From assembly GCA_000827205.1 (NCBI GenBank), contig KN832557.1:132493-196492 (forward strand): 64,000 nt of DNA. Direction: 5' to 3'. Position 1 is the stretch's first letter; each line of letters begins with the position of its first letter. Below are positions 1-11,681 of this stretch, piece after piece. The stretch comes from Plicaturopsis crispa FD-325 SS-3 (lineage: Eukaryota; Basidiomycota; Agaricomycetes; Amylocorticiales; Amylocorticiaceae). The position numbers were made by a program, and so were the translations under genes. The notes beneath the pieces are model-generated. The model was given only the letters and a program-made list of their open reading frames with translations, had not been told where the DNA came from and searched no databases.

Positions 1-103
1 GTATTGTTTACGCGATGTTCCCACGCTTAGTCTCTTTGCCAAAAAGTGTCACGGTGGCGCCCAAGTGGCGCTCAAAAACTTAACGGACTCGGAAATTGCT
101 GTA

Positions 104-1039
104 ATGTCAGTCCTACGGCAAGCAACGACGCGCTGCTCGCGCCCTCTGGTCGCCTGTCGAAAGCGGGTCTCCTTACCGCGTACCAGTGTCCAAGCAGTTC
201 CTTCCCTGCCATCCCTGCAAGCACACTGCCGCACATACGCGAAACGGAAATCGACCGTCAAGTCCACCGACACTCTCGTACCCGGTTCGCAGCAGCCTAT
301 CACAGATCCCGCGGCCCAGGCAGAATACGAGAAATGCACGGAGAAAATGTCTGCGAGCTTCAAGTGGTTCCAGAAGGAATGCGCCGGCCTTGAGACACGC
401 GCGACGGGGCGCGTCACACCCGCGCTACTGGATCCTGTGAGGGTGAGCCTTGGTAGCGGTGGATCGGCGCGGTTAAACGAGGTTGCTACGGTTGGCGTTA
501 GGTCCGGGACCATATTAACAATCACTGCGTTCGATGAGACGGTGAGTCTTGAGCATATCCTTTCGAGAGGATTCTAAACTAGCTTGCTAGACATTGAAAA
601 GTATCGAGACGGGCATTTGGGACGCCAAGATACCAAACGTCTCCCCGCAACGGCAGGACGCACGGACCCTCATAGTTCCCGTACCCAAGTATGTCTTGGC
701 TCACTTAACAGTGCACTAGCTGACACTTTACGTAGGCCAACTGTCGACTCTCGCGTGGCCCTCTACAATGTTGCGCATCGCCAGGCAGAGGAGACACGCG
801 TGCAAATACGGAAACATCACCAGGCTAGTGTAAAGCGCGGAAAGTATGAAAAGCATTCGATAGAGCTTGAGGAGGTGCGTCTGCCCAGCTATTCCCAGTG
901 TCTGAAAGCCTACGTGCTCTATATGCACGGACTCACCATATTCACATTGTGCATCTAGTTCCAGAAATTGAACGACCGCTTCATTGCCGACATCGACAAG
1001 ACACTCGCCGAGTTGAAAAAGGTCACGCAGAAGAAATGA
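104..1039 (+). CDS. RRF1: Mitochondrial ribosome recycling factor
   Basis: This four-exon gene encodes a ribosome recycling factor, which with EF-G2 splits post-termination mitoribosomes. Introns read as 542-590, 689-735 and 875-958, all GT-AG and frame-consistent. I take the ATG at 104. The first ~45 residues are rich in Arg and Ser and nearly free of acids, as in a mitochondrial presequence, and bacterial RRFs lack this part. The core carries family hallmarks: R-x-x-G-R-V-x-P-A-L-L-D, L-N-E-V-A-T-V-G-V-R, then S-P-Q-R-Q-D-A-R-T-L-I-V-P-V-P-K and a helical C-terminal domain ending in K-K. The spliced protein is about 250 residues. A GTG-initiated upstream frame exists but an ATG is the normal choice here. 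Family assignment is strong; exact intron ends are read by eye. Confidence 0.9.
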
Positions 1040-1619
1040 GCTCGACGTCGAGACACTTACCCTATGGTAGTATACATTTGCTCTCTGTTAACCCTCATGG
1101 TCACTCTCACGACTACTACCAATTCCGAGGACTTTCAAACTGCGTACCCGCCCTCAGCCTCCTTGTCCAAAGGCTCATTTAGTATCCATTGCCCAGGAAT
1201 CCGACTATCACATAATTAAGCGTAGGGTGTACTAACTGCATCCTTGCACCTCATCTTACAAGGTCTACGCTCGTGGGCGGCAGCTTCTGGTTCCCCCATG
1301 ATTTTCCATCTTTCCCCCTTCCAGAACCATGAGCATTAGAGCGCTCAAGTACATACGTGGGTGTTCTATTGGCGCTACCATCTCTGACCACAACTGAAAT
1401 AGCAATGTTGTCACAGGATGGGGCAGGATTTTCCCCACCCACTATGCTTCTAGCCTATGAGTGTTAGCTGTCCTATCGAAGAGCGTTTAGGCGAAGCGAA
1501 CTAAGCGCTCAGGCTTGTATTCTGATGCCGTTGCAGAAAACGAGAACGTATATGAGCTGGATACAAGCCTGATGTCAGTCACCTTGGCTCCCTTTGACAG
1601 CTAACTCACCGCGCCCACC
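1040..1619. other. Intergenic, RRF1 to P450
   Basis: I see no gene. The stretch holds the presumed 3' UTR of the recycling-factor gene and the promoter and 5' UTR of the P450, including the inverted repeat listed separately. Confidence 0.6.
1509..1572. promoter_or_regulatory. 12-bp perfect inverted repeat before the P450
   Basis: TCAGGCTTGTAT at 1509-1520 is the exact reverse complement of ATACAAGCCTGA at 1561-1572. The 40-base gap lies just upstream of the P450 ATG at 1620. It could form a hairpin in the leader or be two sites for a dimeric regulator. Only the repeat itself is seen; a role is inferred. Confidence 0.4.
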
Positions 1620-3633
1620 ATGCTCTTTCTTTGGGGGTTGTGCTCAACATGCGTTGTTGCCTTCATTGTGGCACGTATCCTTCATGCTAAACAGAATCCT
1701 GCGCCCTTTCCCCCTGGTCCGAAACGCTACCCCATTATAGGAAATCTATTCGTCATGCCATCCTACAAACCTTGGCTCGCGTTCACCGAGTGGGGCCAAA
1801 AATATGGTCAGGCTTCCGTCTTCTTGTACTCCTTGAACGATATTTAAACGTGCTTCCGTAGGCCCCATCGTATACACCAGGGTCTTTGGCCGGTCACTGG
1901 TCATCATCAATTCCTGGGAAGTTGCCGCCGACATGCTAGAGCAGAAGGGCGTCATTTACTCCGACCGCCCCCTGGTACCTCTGACTGGGGAGCTCATAGG
2001 CTGGAGGGATTCCCTCGTGCTGCTCCCGTATGGCGAGCGGTTCCGCCGCTCCCGCAAGCATTTTCATCAGGCCCTGGGGCCGCGGAATGCCCAACAGTTC
2101 AGACCCGTGGAAGAGCAGGAGACCCACGGATTCCTGCGGCGCGTCCTAGCGAAGCCTGACGACTTGGCCGCCCATATTCGACAGTGCGTCTTGACTGTTC
2201 TTCATCTGTGGTCAGCGCAGCGGCTGAGGCTGTCAGAATTATAGTGCTACTGGAGCAATTATCCTCAGGATTTCGCATGGATACGAAGTCAAGCCCACGG
2301 ATGACGAGCTGATTATTCTGGCTGACGATGTCATGGACAAATTCTCTCTCACACTCCGCCCCGGCTCTTTCTTGGTCAACTCTCTGCCCATCCGTGAGTT
2401 CTTTAAATGAAGTGACCGTCCCTGCAAATGAAAACAGCCCGAAGTGCAATATGTGCCAGACTGGTTTCCTGGTGCAGGATTCAAACGAAAGGCTAAATTG
2501 TGGAATAAGTCCCTCAAACGAATGGTCAACGAACCGTTCGACTTCGTCAAACAACAGATGGTCCGTTTTGATCTTGTGTTTCATTCGCACTGACTCTCAT
2601 TCTGCTCCAGGCAGCTGGTACGGCGACGCCGTCGTTTGCTTCGGAACTCCTGGATACGGGCGAGGAACTGAGTGACGACGAACTGTATGATGTCAAATGG
2701 TCCGCCCTCACAGCGTACGCAGGCGGTGCAGACACGGTATGCCACCGTCGCAACGTCCACACACTTGTGTCCTCATTTTCCCCTCGGTAGACTGTGTCTG
2801 CGCTATATTCCGTCTTCCTCGCCATGACACTATTCCCGGAGGTCCAGAAAAGGGCCCAGGAGGAGTTGGATGCTGTTGTTGGCCCAGACAGGCTTCCCGA
2901 GTTTGCCGATCGGGACAGCTTACCGTACGTGGGTGCCCTCGTGAAAGAAGTCATACGCTGGGATGCGGTTACCCCCTTATGTGAGTCCTCGTTCTCCTCG
3001 CCACACTCCTCCTAATGCGCCATGAAGCCATACCGCACAGCGTCAGCGAGGATGACATCTACGAAGGCTATTTCATTCCGAAAGACACCATCATCCTCGC
3101 TAATATCCAGTGAGCTAGTAATTTTGCGCTGTGGAGAAATGTTTTGATCAGGCGTTCGTTTAGCTCCATGCTGAGGGATCCTAAAACATACCCCAACCCC
3201 GACATATTTGACCCCGCGCGTTTCATTCCATCCGAAGGGAAAGAGATCCAAAAGGATCCCCGGACTATTGCGTTTGGTTTCGGACGACGGCAAGTTCTGT
3301 AACTCCGACAACCACTTTTACTGAACGCCGCGCACAGGATCTGTGCTGGCATGTATCTTGCGGAGGATTCCATTTTCATCTTGTGTGCGATGTCACTCGC
3401 TGTGTTTGATATCGCCAAAGCTGTCGAGGACGGCGTCGTGGTAGAACCTGTCGTAGAGATGACAGACGGGAACATCAGGTCCGTCAATTTGTAATTACGT
3501 CCGGTTTTCTACGAAGCTAACTTACCACCTGGATGCATGGTGTCGTTCATCGTCGGGTAGTCACCCTGCGCCATTCAAGTGTTCAATCAAGCCCCGTTCA
3601 GCGAAAGCCAGTGCCTTGATATTGGCTGAATGA
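1620..3633 (+). CDS. Cytochrome P450 monooxygenase (CYP64-like, E-class group I)
   Basis: A membrane-anchored P450 that inserts one oxygen atom into an organic substrate using electrons from the P450 reductase. An N-terminal hydrophobic anchor (about residues 1-20) is followed by the hinge F-P-P-G-P-K-R-Y-P-I-I-G-N. The I-helix A-G-G-A-D-T-T, the K-helix E-V-I-R, F-D-P-A-R-F and the heme loop F-G-F-G-R-R-I-C-A-G with its Cys ligand are all present. I followed one frame through about nine introns (first 1807-1861, second 2184-2244, third 2394-2444) to a stop at 3631-3633. The intron splitting the heme loop uses a GC donor (GCAAGT). The C-terminus S-H-P-A-P-F-K-C-S-I-K-P-R matches basidiomycete CYP64-type proteins. 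The substrate cannot be told; no biosynthetic cluster surrounds it. Confidence 0.88.
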
Positions 3634-4150
3634 AGTCTGTATTGTAAGTGACTTCAATAAATTGCTTTCTCTTAGCAATATCAATGGATTTATGCATTGA
3701 GTTGTCGCTGCTTTACAGTTCTCTACCAATAAAAACTCACAACTTCACCGCACCTTCACTCGCGTACCAGTGCTTGCAGGATCGCAGATTAAGCCTGGAC
3801 TGAGCTCGAGAATGACGGTGTCAGAAAGAGTGGCAAAGAAAGCCAGTGAAATTCTATTGGTGCCGAATCACACGCTCTACCGCTGTGTAAAACAAAGTTA
3901 GGGCAACCGGCCCGCGGCGGCGCGGCCCCAGCTGAAGTAAGTACTTATACTCAACGGAAGTTGCAAGTTGTTCATACACCATCGACTTGTCCTCACGTCG
4001 AGAGCACGTACTGCCTGAGCTGGACCGATATTGAATAGAATTACAATGAGATGGTATAAGCTTGGTATAAGCACTGTCCGAGTGAATAAACATGTCATAA
4101 AAAACCCATTGAAGACCTAAAACCCGAAAGAAGACACCACTATGATCCCT
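3634..4150. other. Intergenic between convergent P450 and F-box gene
   Basis: Shared 3' flank of two convergent genes. An AATAAA lies near 3656 in a run that pairs partly with itself (TTGATATTG / CAATATCAA), probably the P450 poly(A) region. I see no gene. Confidence 0.5.
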
Positions 4151-5523
4151 CTAAACGACAACCTTGACGCCACGGCACGCATCCGACCATTTCGTGTCGA
4201 CGGCACACGGCTGCGGCACCCTCTCGTCTGCCGGCACCTCGACCACAGTAGTCGCTAAGCCCAGATCCCAGCAGAACGCCATAAGGTCCTCGGTCGCCTG
4301 CATCCGCTCCTCGTACGCATACGCGTCGACAGGGGTCACCGCCAGCTCGACCCGCGCCAGCTTCTCGTAGAACGTGGGCCCGCGCTCGACACGCGTGTTC
4401 AGGAACGCCTCGACGGACGCACAGAGCTCCGGCGCGTCGTCCTCGAAGCAGTGCAGCGCGAGGCACTCGATGGGCGAGTCCGACAGCGTGGTCATGGTCT
4501 CCGCGACGTCGTCCACGGGGAAGGACGACGTGATGGACAGCTTACGCAGCTTGCGGCATGCGACAGGCGCGGCGGAGCGGAGGCCTGACCCAAGGGCGCA
4601 CTCGGCGACGGAGGGTCCAATGGCAACCATGATGCGCTCCGCTGACTCCGGGGAGTCGTACATGCAGGAACCCAGCTCAAGTGCGTCGAGGACGCAGGCC
4701 GGGCCTACAGTCGACCATTGGGGATCGCCCAGGTGCGTGTTATGTATTGCAAGGCGTTTCAGCGTGGGCAGGCGGAGGAGAGAGGGGAGATTCAATGCAG
4801 CGCCAAATATAGGGTGGCTCGGAATGTCTGAATCGCCGCAGACGAGCGGGATGTTTGAGTACGTGCCGACGAGTTCCGGGGCATGAAGCGTCGACCTTGA
4901 GATGCCATTCAATGACAGGTCGGCCAGAGAAGGCAGCGACGCGGCGATGGAGACGACGAGCCTCTCGCTTCTACACATGTGAATGAGTATTGTAAAAACT
5001 CGGGAGATAAAAGATATGCAGACATTGGCATGACCTCTTCTGGACCATCATTTGTTATGGACAGTTGCGTGAGTTCGCGTAACGCGCCGAAGTATGGAAT
5101 GACACTCTTGTCAAGAGAGCCAGCCAGGCGCATGGACAGGCGCTGCAAGCGGGGGCAGGTGCTCAACAACGAGGCGACCGCTTGTGTGCGGAGTCCATTC
5201 GGCAGGCGGGCATTGTTGTGACACGCGGTAGACACGTCCAACTGGCGTATGTGCCTGCAGTACTCCTTCGGTACGGAGTCGACGAATGACCTCAACGCGT
5301 CCCAGCCGTTCAATTTGACGTGCTACGATTGATCCGTCAAATTTTAGGGAGATCCGAGGTATTGTGAGTAGCAGACAGGACGCACCTCGAAAGTCCTCGG
5401 AACGCACGCCGCGTACGCGTGCTTATCCACACGCGCAAACCGTCTCGCGTCCTCGACGTCAAGGATCTCCACGACGGCCATCTGCATCTCGGAAGGTAGT
5501 GTTTGCCATGAGCTGGAAGACAT
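4151..5523 (-). CDS. F-box/leucine-rich-repeat-like protein
   Basis: A three-exon gene of about 430 residues. The ATG at 5523 opens an F-box-like start: W-Q-T-L-P-S-E-M-Q, then I-L-D-V-E-D-A-R-R-F-A-R-V-D-K. The rest is rows of leucine-spaced segments (L-x-x-L-S-I-T, L-x-x-L-x-L) typical of degenerate LRRs in basidiomycete F-box families. The first intron starts after ...T-F-E and ends at TCGTAG; the second uses GTCTGC...TGTGTAG. F-box proteins recruit targets to SCF ubiquitin ligases through Skp1, and the LRR part would choose the target. Agaricomycetes carry many fast-evolving members, so no orthologue or target is proposed. The F-box is short and weak, so the protein could be an LRR-only relative. 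Confidence 0.7.
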
Positions 5524-7915
5524 TGTGGGGTATTGTGGGGTGTCCGGTAGGAGTTTTGGGTGTGCGGGATGTGTCGAAAGAGTATGGCCGGTGGTGCGCT
5601 ATTTGAACCTCTTAGAGACGCCTAAACAAAGTCGTTCTGGCACGGTCCTCGAGGACAGCAGTCATGGTCCATCCTTGTCGGCGACATCGCGAAGTCCACA
5701 TACATCGGAAACAAGGTAACAAACCGAAAACCGGCGCCACAGAGAATTTCCGATGCCCCATATAGAGAAACGCGATCGAGGCTCTGCTGTTCGTGGCGTT
5801 GATTTCCTGATTTCGAGTGATTTTCCTCTTCGTCTCCGCCATGACCATCCTACATGGACCGCTTGCAACTCAATATACTGACTGTAGGCTTCATCTATCA
5901 AGGACGCATTTGATGATGGCACTCAACGCCTGGAACACCGTCTCGTTACAGGCCGCACTCAGCACTGGCAACCACAGGCGCGGTGCAGCGTACATGCGGA
6001 GACCGGGAAAGACATAGGGCGACGTCCACGCCGAACGCCGTTTTCGTATGTCAGGAATGCTCCCCGACGTACTCGCTCGCCGCCCAGCATGCTACGGGAA
6101 AACTACCAAGGCCGAGTATCATCCGGCTGTCACGGGCCCTACAACTCTCATTAGAATTGGCTAGAGACCGAAGCTATGTACCACCCGGTTACTCAGTTTG
6201 ATCAGGCTTATACTTGTCAGCTGTGCAGAGTTGTCCATCTTACAGTGACATTGGGGCACGCCGCTGGTGCGAGGTATTCTTGTCGCTTCTCCTACCTTCC
6301 AGGCTGATCAACACCTCGTCCCATTGCTCCGCCTGTGTGCATCCAGAATCCGCAATGCTGCTTTTGTTCCAACAATCAACACCTCCAAGGTAAATCGGCA
6401 TGCATCATACAAATACCACCACCTTATCCGAAAAGAACCCTGCCCAACCTCATGGAAATCGATAATGATCTCCTTTATTTGCCTTGCTCTACCCCACCGG
6501 TAAGCACTTTATCCCAATTCTCAGCGCCACCGAGGTCCTCGGAACATACACCTAACATAGCAATATACAGATACCCATCCCGGTGGAACAAGGGTACGCA
6601 CTCCCACGTCCGCGGATGACGGAGACATGTGTGTATCCCGTCGGCGTACGTGCTCTGTTCCGTCGACCGCGCTATCTCATCCAAATCAACCTCTTCGCGA
6701 TGCCCAACGTCTAAATCCTGCCTGCTCGGGCCGTCTGCCCTTAGGGTTTGCGCGATGCCTGTGCCATACAACGCACTGGATCGGGCCCACTTGTTTGCCC
6801 GCACCTGTGTACAACGCAGCAGACGGCCGCAGGAGCCCTTCGTTGCGATCCGTGGGGCATGGGTGCTGCATCTGATCCTATGTTCGTCGGGTCGCAACAT
6901 ATCGTCGGCCCACGCACTCCCTGTGCACTTTTGACGCCCAAGTCACATGTTGTCTACTGGTGCCAGGTCACTTGAGAGTTCACACTGTCCTGTGATTCCA
7001 GTTCTCGGGCATAGCGACATCCTCGCGAACACGAGAGGACACGAAGCACACTACGCCGAAACCGGGACACTGCGACACTTCTGGTCTCTGGTACTTGCAG
7101 ATCTTCTGACAATTGATTATCGTCACACCATCGGTACCGCTGTGTTTGTTCAATCCTGAATCTACATCATGATTAGCGTCTGGGGTCTGAAGAGCAGGGA
7201 AATGAACATCAGAATGAGATCGTCACGATATGGGTAAGGTTTGTTGTCCTCGAATTCACCGTCGGTGTACATAGGTGTCATGACTAGTTAGCGGTGACCA
7301 GAGGTGGCATTGGTTCCATCGGCGACAGCCAGAAGTCCAGGACTGCCAGGAAGGACACGACTACCAGTAATAGTGGGTGATTTGGATGTATAAAATTGTG
7401 CACCAAATCGACTCGAACTGAGCAGTCTCAGGCATGAAAAGGGTAGCTGCAGTCGGGCGCTAAACAGCAGATGCTAAACATATCCCGCTGGGCGGCTATT
7501 CGTGTCGGCGCCACAAAGGCATCGCCAGGGCGCACCCTGGGGCGAGGAAACATCGCGACTGATGCGAGGGAAGCCGCCTGCTCACCACCGTGAAGTGGCC
7601 GATGACTTACACGCAATGAGAATCGGGAACCTTCGATGTTGTCAAGTAAGGAAACGATAAAATATTGCGCGTTCCGGTGAGACATATACGATACAAATTT
7701 CGAAATGGTGATACTCTAAAGACCATTCAAAACGGTGCGTCAGGGAGCTGAAACGCGGGTAAGTATGTGAGCAGCAGTGCTCACCTAGGATGAAGTAACC
7801 CGCTGAATGCAGCAGGCTTAACGAGATATTACTGTAAGATACAAATAACGAGGCTGAAAACCTCTAGGACCCCGCAAAACCTATAACGAGGTAGCGGGGA
7901 GGACGAGGAGACTGG
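5524..7915. other. Gene-poor stretch
   Basis: I find no reading frame that behaves like a gene. Frames of 60-140 codons on both strands show no motif, no sensible splice chain and low-complexity composition. Two long overlapping frames at about 6475-6940 (both strands) are the best candidates and I do not accept either. A diverged relic or a non-coding transcript is possible. Confidence 0.5.
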
Positions 7916-9247
7916 TCAGGACAGTTTCACATCGCCGTCGCCAACACTGGGGGTCTTGGCTGTCCCGCCGCTCCGTATCATCTTCTTGAACTCAAACAAG
8001 CCGAACATGTCGCTCAGCATATAATCCTAGCGCTCAATGAGCACCGTCTATTAATTTTGAAAGCGCGATCAAACTCACCGCACACCACGCCGGTAGTATC
8101 CTGGTGAGCAGCCATGCAATCCACGCGAGATGGCCGACCCACATCCATGCACGCGGAGAGCTACTCAACGCCTCCGCGACGACGATGCGCGCGTATTCGT
8201 CCGCTGGCGTGCCCTTTTGGTGCAGGTGGACATTAACGTCGCGTGCTGCGAATATGTCTGCCATTGGACTGTAGAACGAGCGCGCGGGGATAATCGCAGG
8301 TGTTGCAATGTTCGTTCGGACGGCACCGGTCAAAACCTGCATCGAGAACGATGTGTGGTCAATGATCTGTCTCGGCGCGAGAGGGACGCAGCGGAACGCT
8401 CACTGTCGTCACTTTAATGCTGTAGTTTAAATTAGCGACAGCGTACAGACACGATAGGGGCTCTGACGAACTTGAAGGGGGCAAGCTCGATGCGAAGGAC
8501 GTTCCCAAACGCGTTCATCGCCGCCTTGCTCGCGCTGTACGCGCTGCCAAACGGTATGGGAAGTACTGAGGAAATACTTCCCACCTGCAGAACGACACCG
8601 CCACCCGCTGCGATGATGAGCTGCGTGTATTCCTTCGCCATCATCATCGCGCCGAAGACGTTCACTTCGAAGAGATTCCGTATTTGGCTAAGATCATTAT
8701 CAACGGCACTTGTAGCTTCAGTGTAACCTGTGAGAATGAATCCATTAGCGCTGATGCTCATGACAATCATATGGGCGTAGAGAGCACTTGCCTTGCCCCC
8801 TGAAAGCGAGATCAACGGAGGCCAGAATCAGGATTGAGCATGCGAAATTCAGGAGGAAACGTACGCGTTATTGACAAGGATGTCGAGCTTTCCACCAGTC
8901 ATGGTGGAGACCTCGTCGCGAACTTTCCGGATTGACTCCAAGTCCGTGACATCGAGTTCGCGTATTTCTATTCCTAGCGCGGCTAGCTCCTGCATCTTGC
9001 TCAGGCGACGCGACGTAGCGATCACGAGCAGACCTGCGCTATAATAGTTAGAGCGTGCATAAATCGAGACACAAACAAATGCCTGGGCACCTCGTCGATG
9101 AAACTCTTTCGCAAGGGATGCTCCAATCCCGCCGGCGCTGCATCTATGAGTGTACACAGTTTAGCAAAGTGGTAACGATGACGCTGGTCAACATGACGAT
9201 AAAATGGCGTACCCTGTGATAAGGACGGATTTGCGGTAGGTCGACAT
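7916..9247 (-). CDS. Short-chain dehydrogenase/reductase, AYR1-like
   Basis: A classical SDR of about 300 residues that oxidises or reduces a carbonyl/hydroxyl with NAD(P). The ATG at 9247 leads into V-L-I-T-G-C-S-A-G-G-I-G (nucleotide-binding TGxxxGxG), then D-V-T-D, N-N-A-G, the catalytic Ser region G-S-I-S-S and Y-S-A-S-K (YxxxK). The later part, P-M-A-D-I-F and a hydrophobic W-x-W-x-x-H-L-A-W-I-A-W-L-L segment, resembles fungal 1-acyl-dihydroxyacetone-phosphate reductase-like SDRs, which sit on lipid membranes. Several introns are needed. One after N-N-A-G-Q uses a GC donor, since no GT alternative keeps frame. The last exon, M-L-S-D-M-F-G-L to ...V-K-L-S, runs to the stop at 7916-7918. 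The substrate is unknown. Confidence 0.85.
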
Positions 9248-11681
9248 TAGGAGAAAGAGCGGGTGGTATAGTTTCGAGGACAACCTTGTCGATCTACCAA
9301 CCCTTTTAATACCCGACCGGGTGGAGGTATTAGATTTGCAAAGTGTGAACAAACATCGCGCGCGGAGATAATATCCCACATGTTTCGAGCCTGAGGTCGA
9401 TGATGAAAAGTATTGCCCTGGCGTAATCGGCCGCTAGAGCTGGACGGAAACGCACCGCCGGCAGTGCGTTGATTGGGCAGAAGGGGCTCCTTCTCAGATT
9501 TGCATCAGATGTTGTACCAACTTGGTATATCTCGGGCCACGTTACAGGCGCTTATAGCAGATTTGCCGCGGATGAAGGCGGCTAAGACACTCGGAATCAG
9601 ATTTCTGCGCATATATTTGCGACATACAAGAGCGGTCTGAGAGTGGAAGAATTCAAGAAACAATAGCACTCAAATGTCTCACTCTGTGCGTATGGTCAGG
9701 AGGTTCCGCCTAAAAATCAACAAGGTCCTGGCCAGGTAAGACCGGCGTCAAGGCACCACAATCAGTCGTCGGGGCCGACCAACCTACGGCTCACCACGAC
9801 CAAGCGGGGTACGCAGGGGCGCTCGTGCAATGCGCACCTGGCGTTTTTGTTTACCTCGCAGCGGGCCTCGTTATCATCCGATACTATGAAATCTGGTTTG
9901 CTGCTTGATTATCGATCAAACGTTGACAGTGAGCAGCGGTAAGATTCGTACCGGTGTGTCCAACACGTTCAATAGCATCTGCAGTAAGGCCAGCATCGTG
10001 TCCAGGACCAGGGGCTCAAGGTATCTTGAAGTTCAGGTTGCTGGCGTCGCCCCTGCTGGGCCCTGGGGCCTGCGGCTTGCTTAGGGGCAGTTTAGGCAGT
10101 TTCAGGAAGCTCTGCCGGAGCACCCCCGAGAAGTCGGAGCCGGAGCCTTATTACGGTAAGTAATACCGGCGGTACTTTAACCATGGGGATTCGAGTCTTG
10201 GCCGAAACGTTGCAACGCCTTCAAATATCTCCTGGTCGCAACTTCCTCTCAACCTTCACGCTTTACGCCTGTGCAACGCGAACAGGCCGTTTCAACGCAC
10301 CTTCTGTCGCAACGTTTAGCAGTTCCGGACGCACGTCAACAAGAAGGGGCAGCACTGGTCGTCGGTGGCTCGCGAGTCCTTATTTTCGCTCAGAAATACG
10401 AAGTCATGGGCTAACTTTAGGTGCGCGGTGGTCCACTGCCTACTCGACTAGACTTCGCGAAAATCTGCACGGGTGCGCTGCCAATCACACTGGTTAGCAT
10501 ATTTGGAGCCAGTGCACCATCTCTGATAGGTGTGGGACCTACAATCATCTTTGACCCGGGTGCACTACGCCGATTACGGTCTTCTACCTGGTCCCTACCC
10601 ACCGAAGCGACACAGTGGGCATGCATCGCGTGCCGCATGCAAGTGGCAGCAGTATCTCGGTTTATACAACCAGACGGCCAGCACCGGTGAGTGTGGTATC
10701 TATGTGTCAATATCATCTCAACAAGGGTGGGGGTTTCCGACCTGAAGGCGATAATGGGTTGCTTTTTTGGCCCGTGCGCAAATCGCTGTCGACCGCTCCG
10801 GTGTTATCCACGTCCCATGGCTTCAAATTCGACAACCTCAAGCTCGAAAGTATGCCTTAGACGCCGTGTCCGGCAATAGACCTTGTATCGACCGTCGCTG
10901 GCAGGTCGACTCTCGCTTGTTGGACGCTCCGAGTCGGACGAGATCATGATATGCTCTGATACCATCGTATAGCCATCCTCGCAACGGCCACGAGATGGTG
11001 TATTGATTAGCTACTAGCTACCTCAGAAGGTCTGATATAGATGCATCATGCACGGTGCGATGTACTTGCAATGCAATAATTCTGCTTGGCTGCGTCCCTA
11101 CAGTGCGAAACAACATGGTTTTGGCTAAGTTGACCGGTATGTAAACCGGTATGTAACATAGTACTCATAGATCGCGGTCGGCGGTGGCGATGCCTCTGCT
11201 CAGCGCTCATCCTTACGAGAAAAGTGTTGTGCTATTCCCTCTTGATTGGCAACACCGACGGCCGGCCTCTGCTATGCTCTGATCAATGATTTCTGGCTGA
11301 TACTTAGACTCCACTCTCACTGCTGAAAGCGAACTAAACTCTGCCACTTCCCTCCTCGAAGAGTTCAGAAACAGTCGCTATAGGTCGTGCTCGCGGGTAG
11401 CGTCGAGCAGGCATTGAGGCAAATCTCGCGACCTTGACGACCCGGACACGGCCGCCTCCTGGCCGCTCCTTCCATCCTTCTGTTGCAACAAGCTCTGCAC
11501 CCAAGTTGGCATAGGACTCTCATTTTGGGCAAGGAAGACCGCGGTTTCTCACCTACCCATCACCTACGGTCGCTTTGTTCGGGCGCTTCTCCCGGCTTGC
11601 AACTTGTCGTTCGCCATTACCTTCAAAACGTGCGCAGTCTGAGCGGCTGCCACCCCGTTTCGCCCGCGCACCTCCACGACT
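9248..11681. other. Gene-poor stretch before the G-alpha gene
   Basis: I see no supported gene. The frames at 10183-10716 on both strands overlap each other and lack motifs. ACCGGTATGTAA occurs twice in tandem near 11132-11158. The last ~300 bases are CT-rich and are probably the G-alpha promoter and leader. Confidence 0.5.

Noticed and set aside
7791-7830. AACCCGCTGAA followed by GCAGCAGGCTTA, like the start of 28S rRNA
   Set aside because: Only the first dozen bases agree; the rRNA sequence does not continue and no 5.8S or ITS is nearby.
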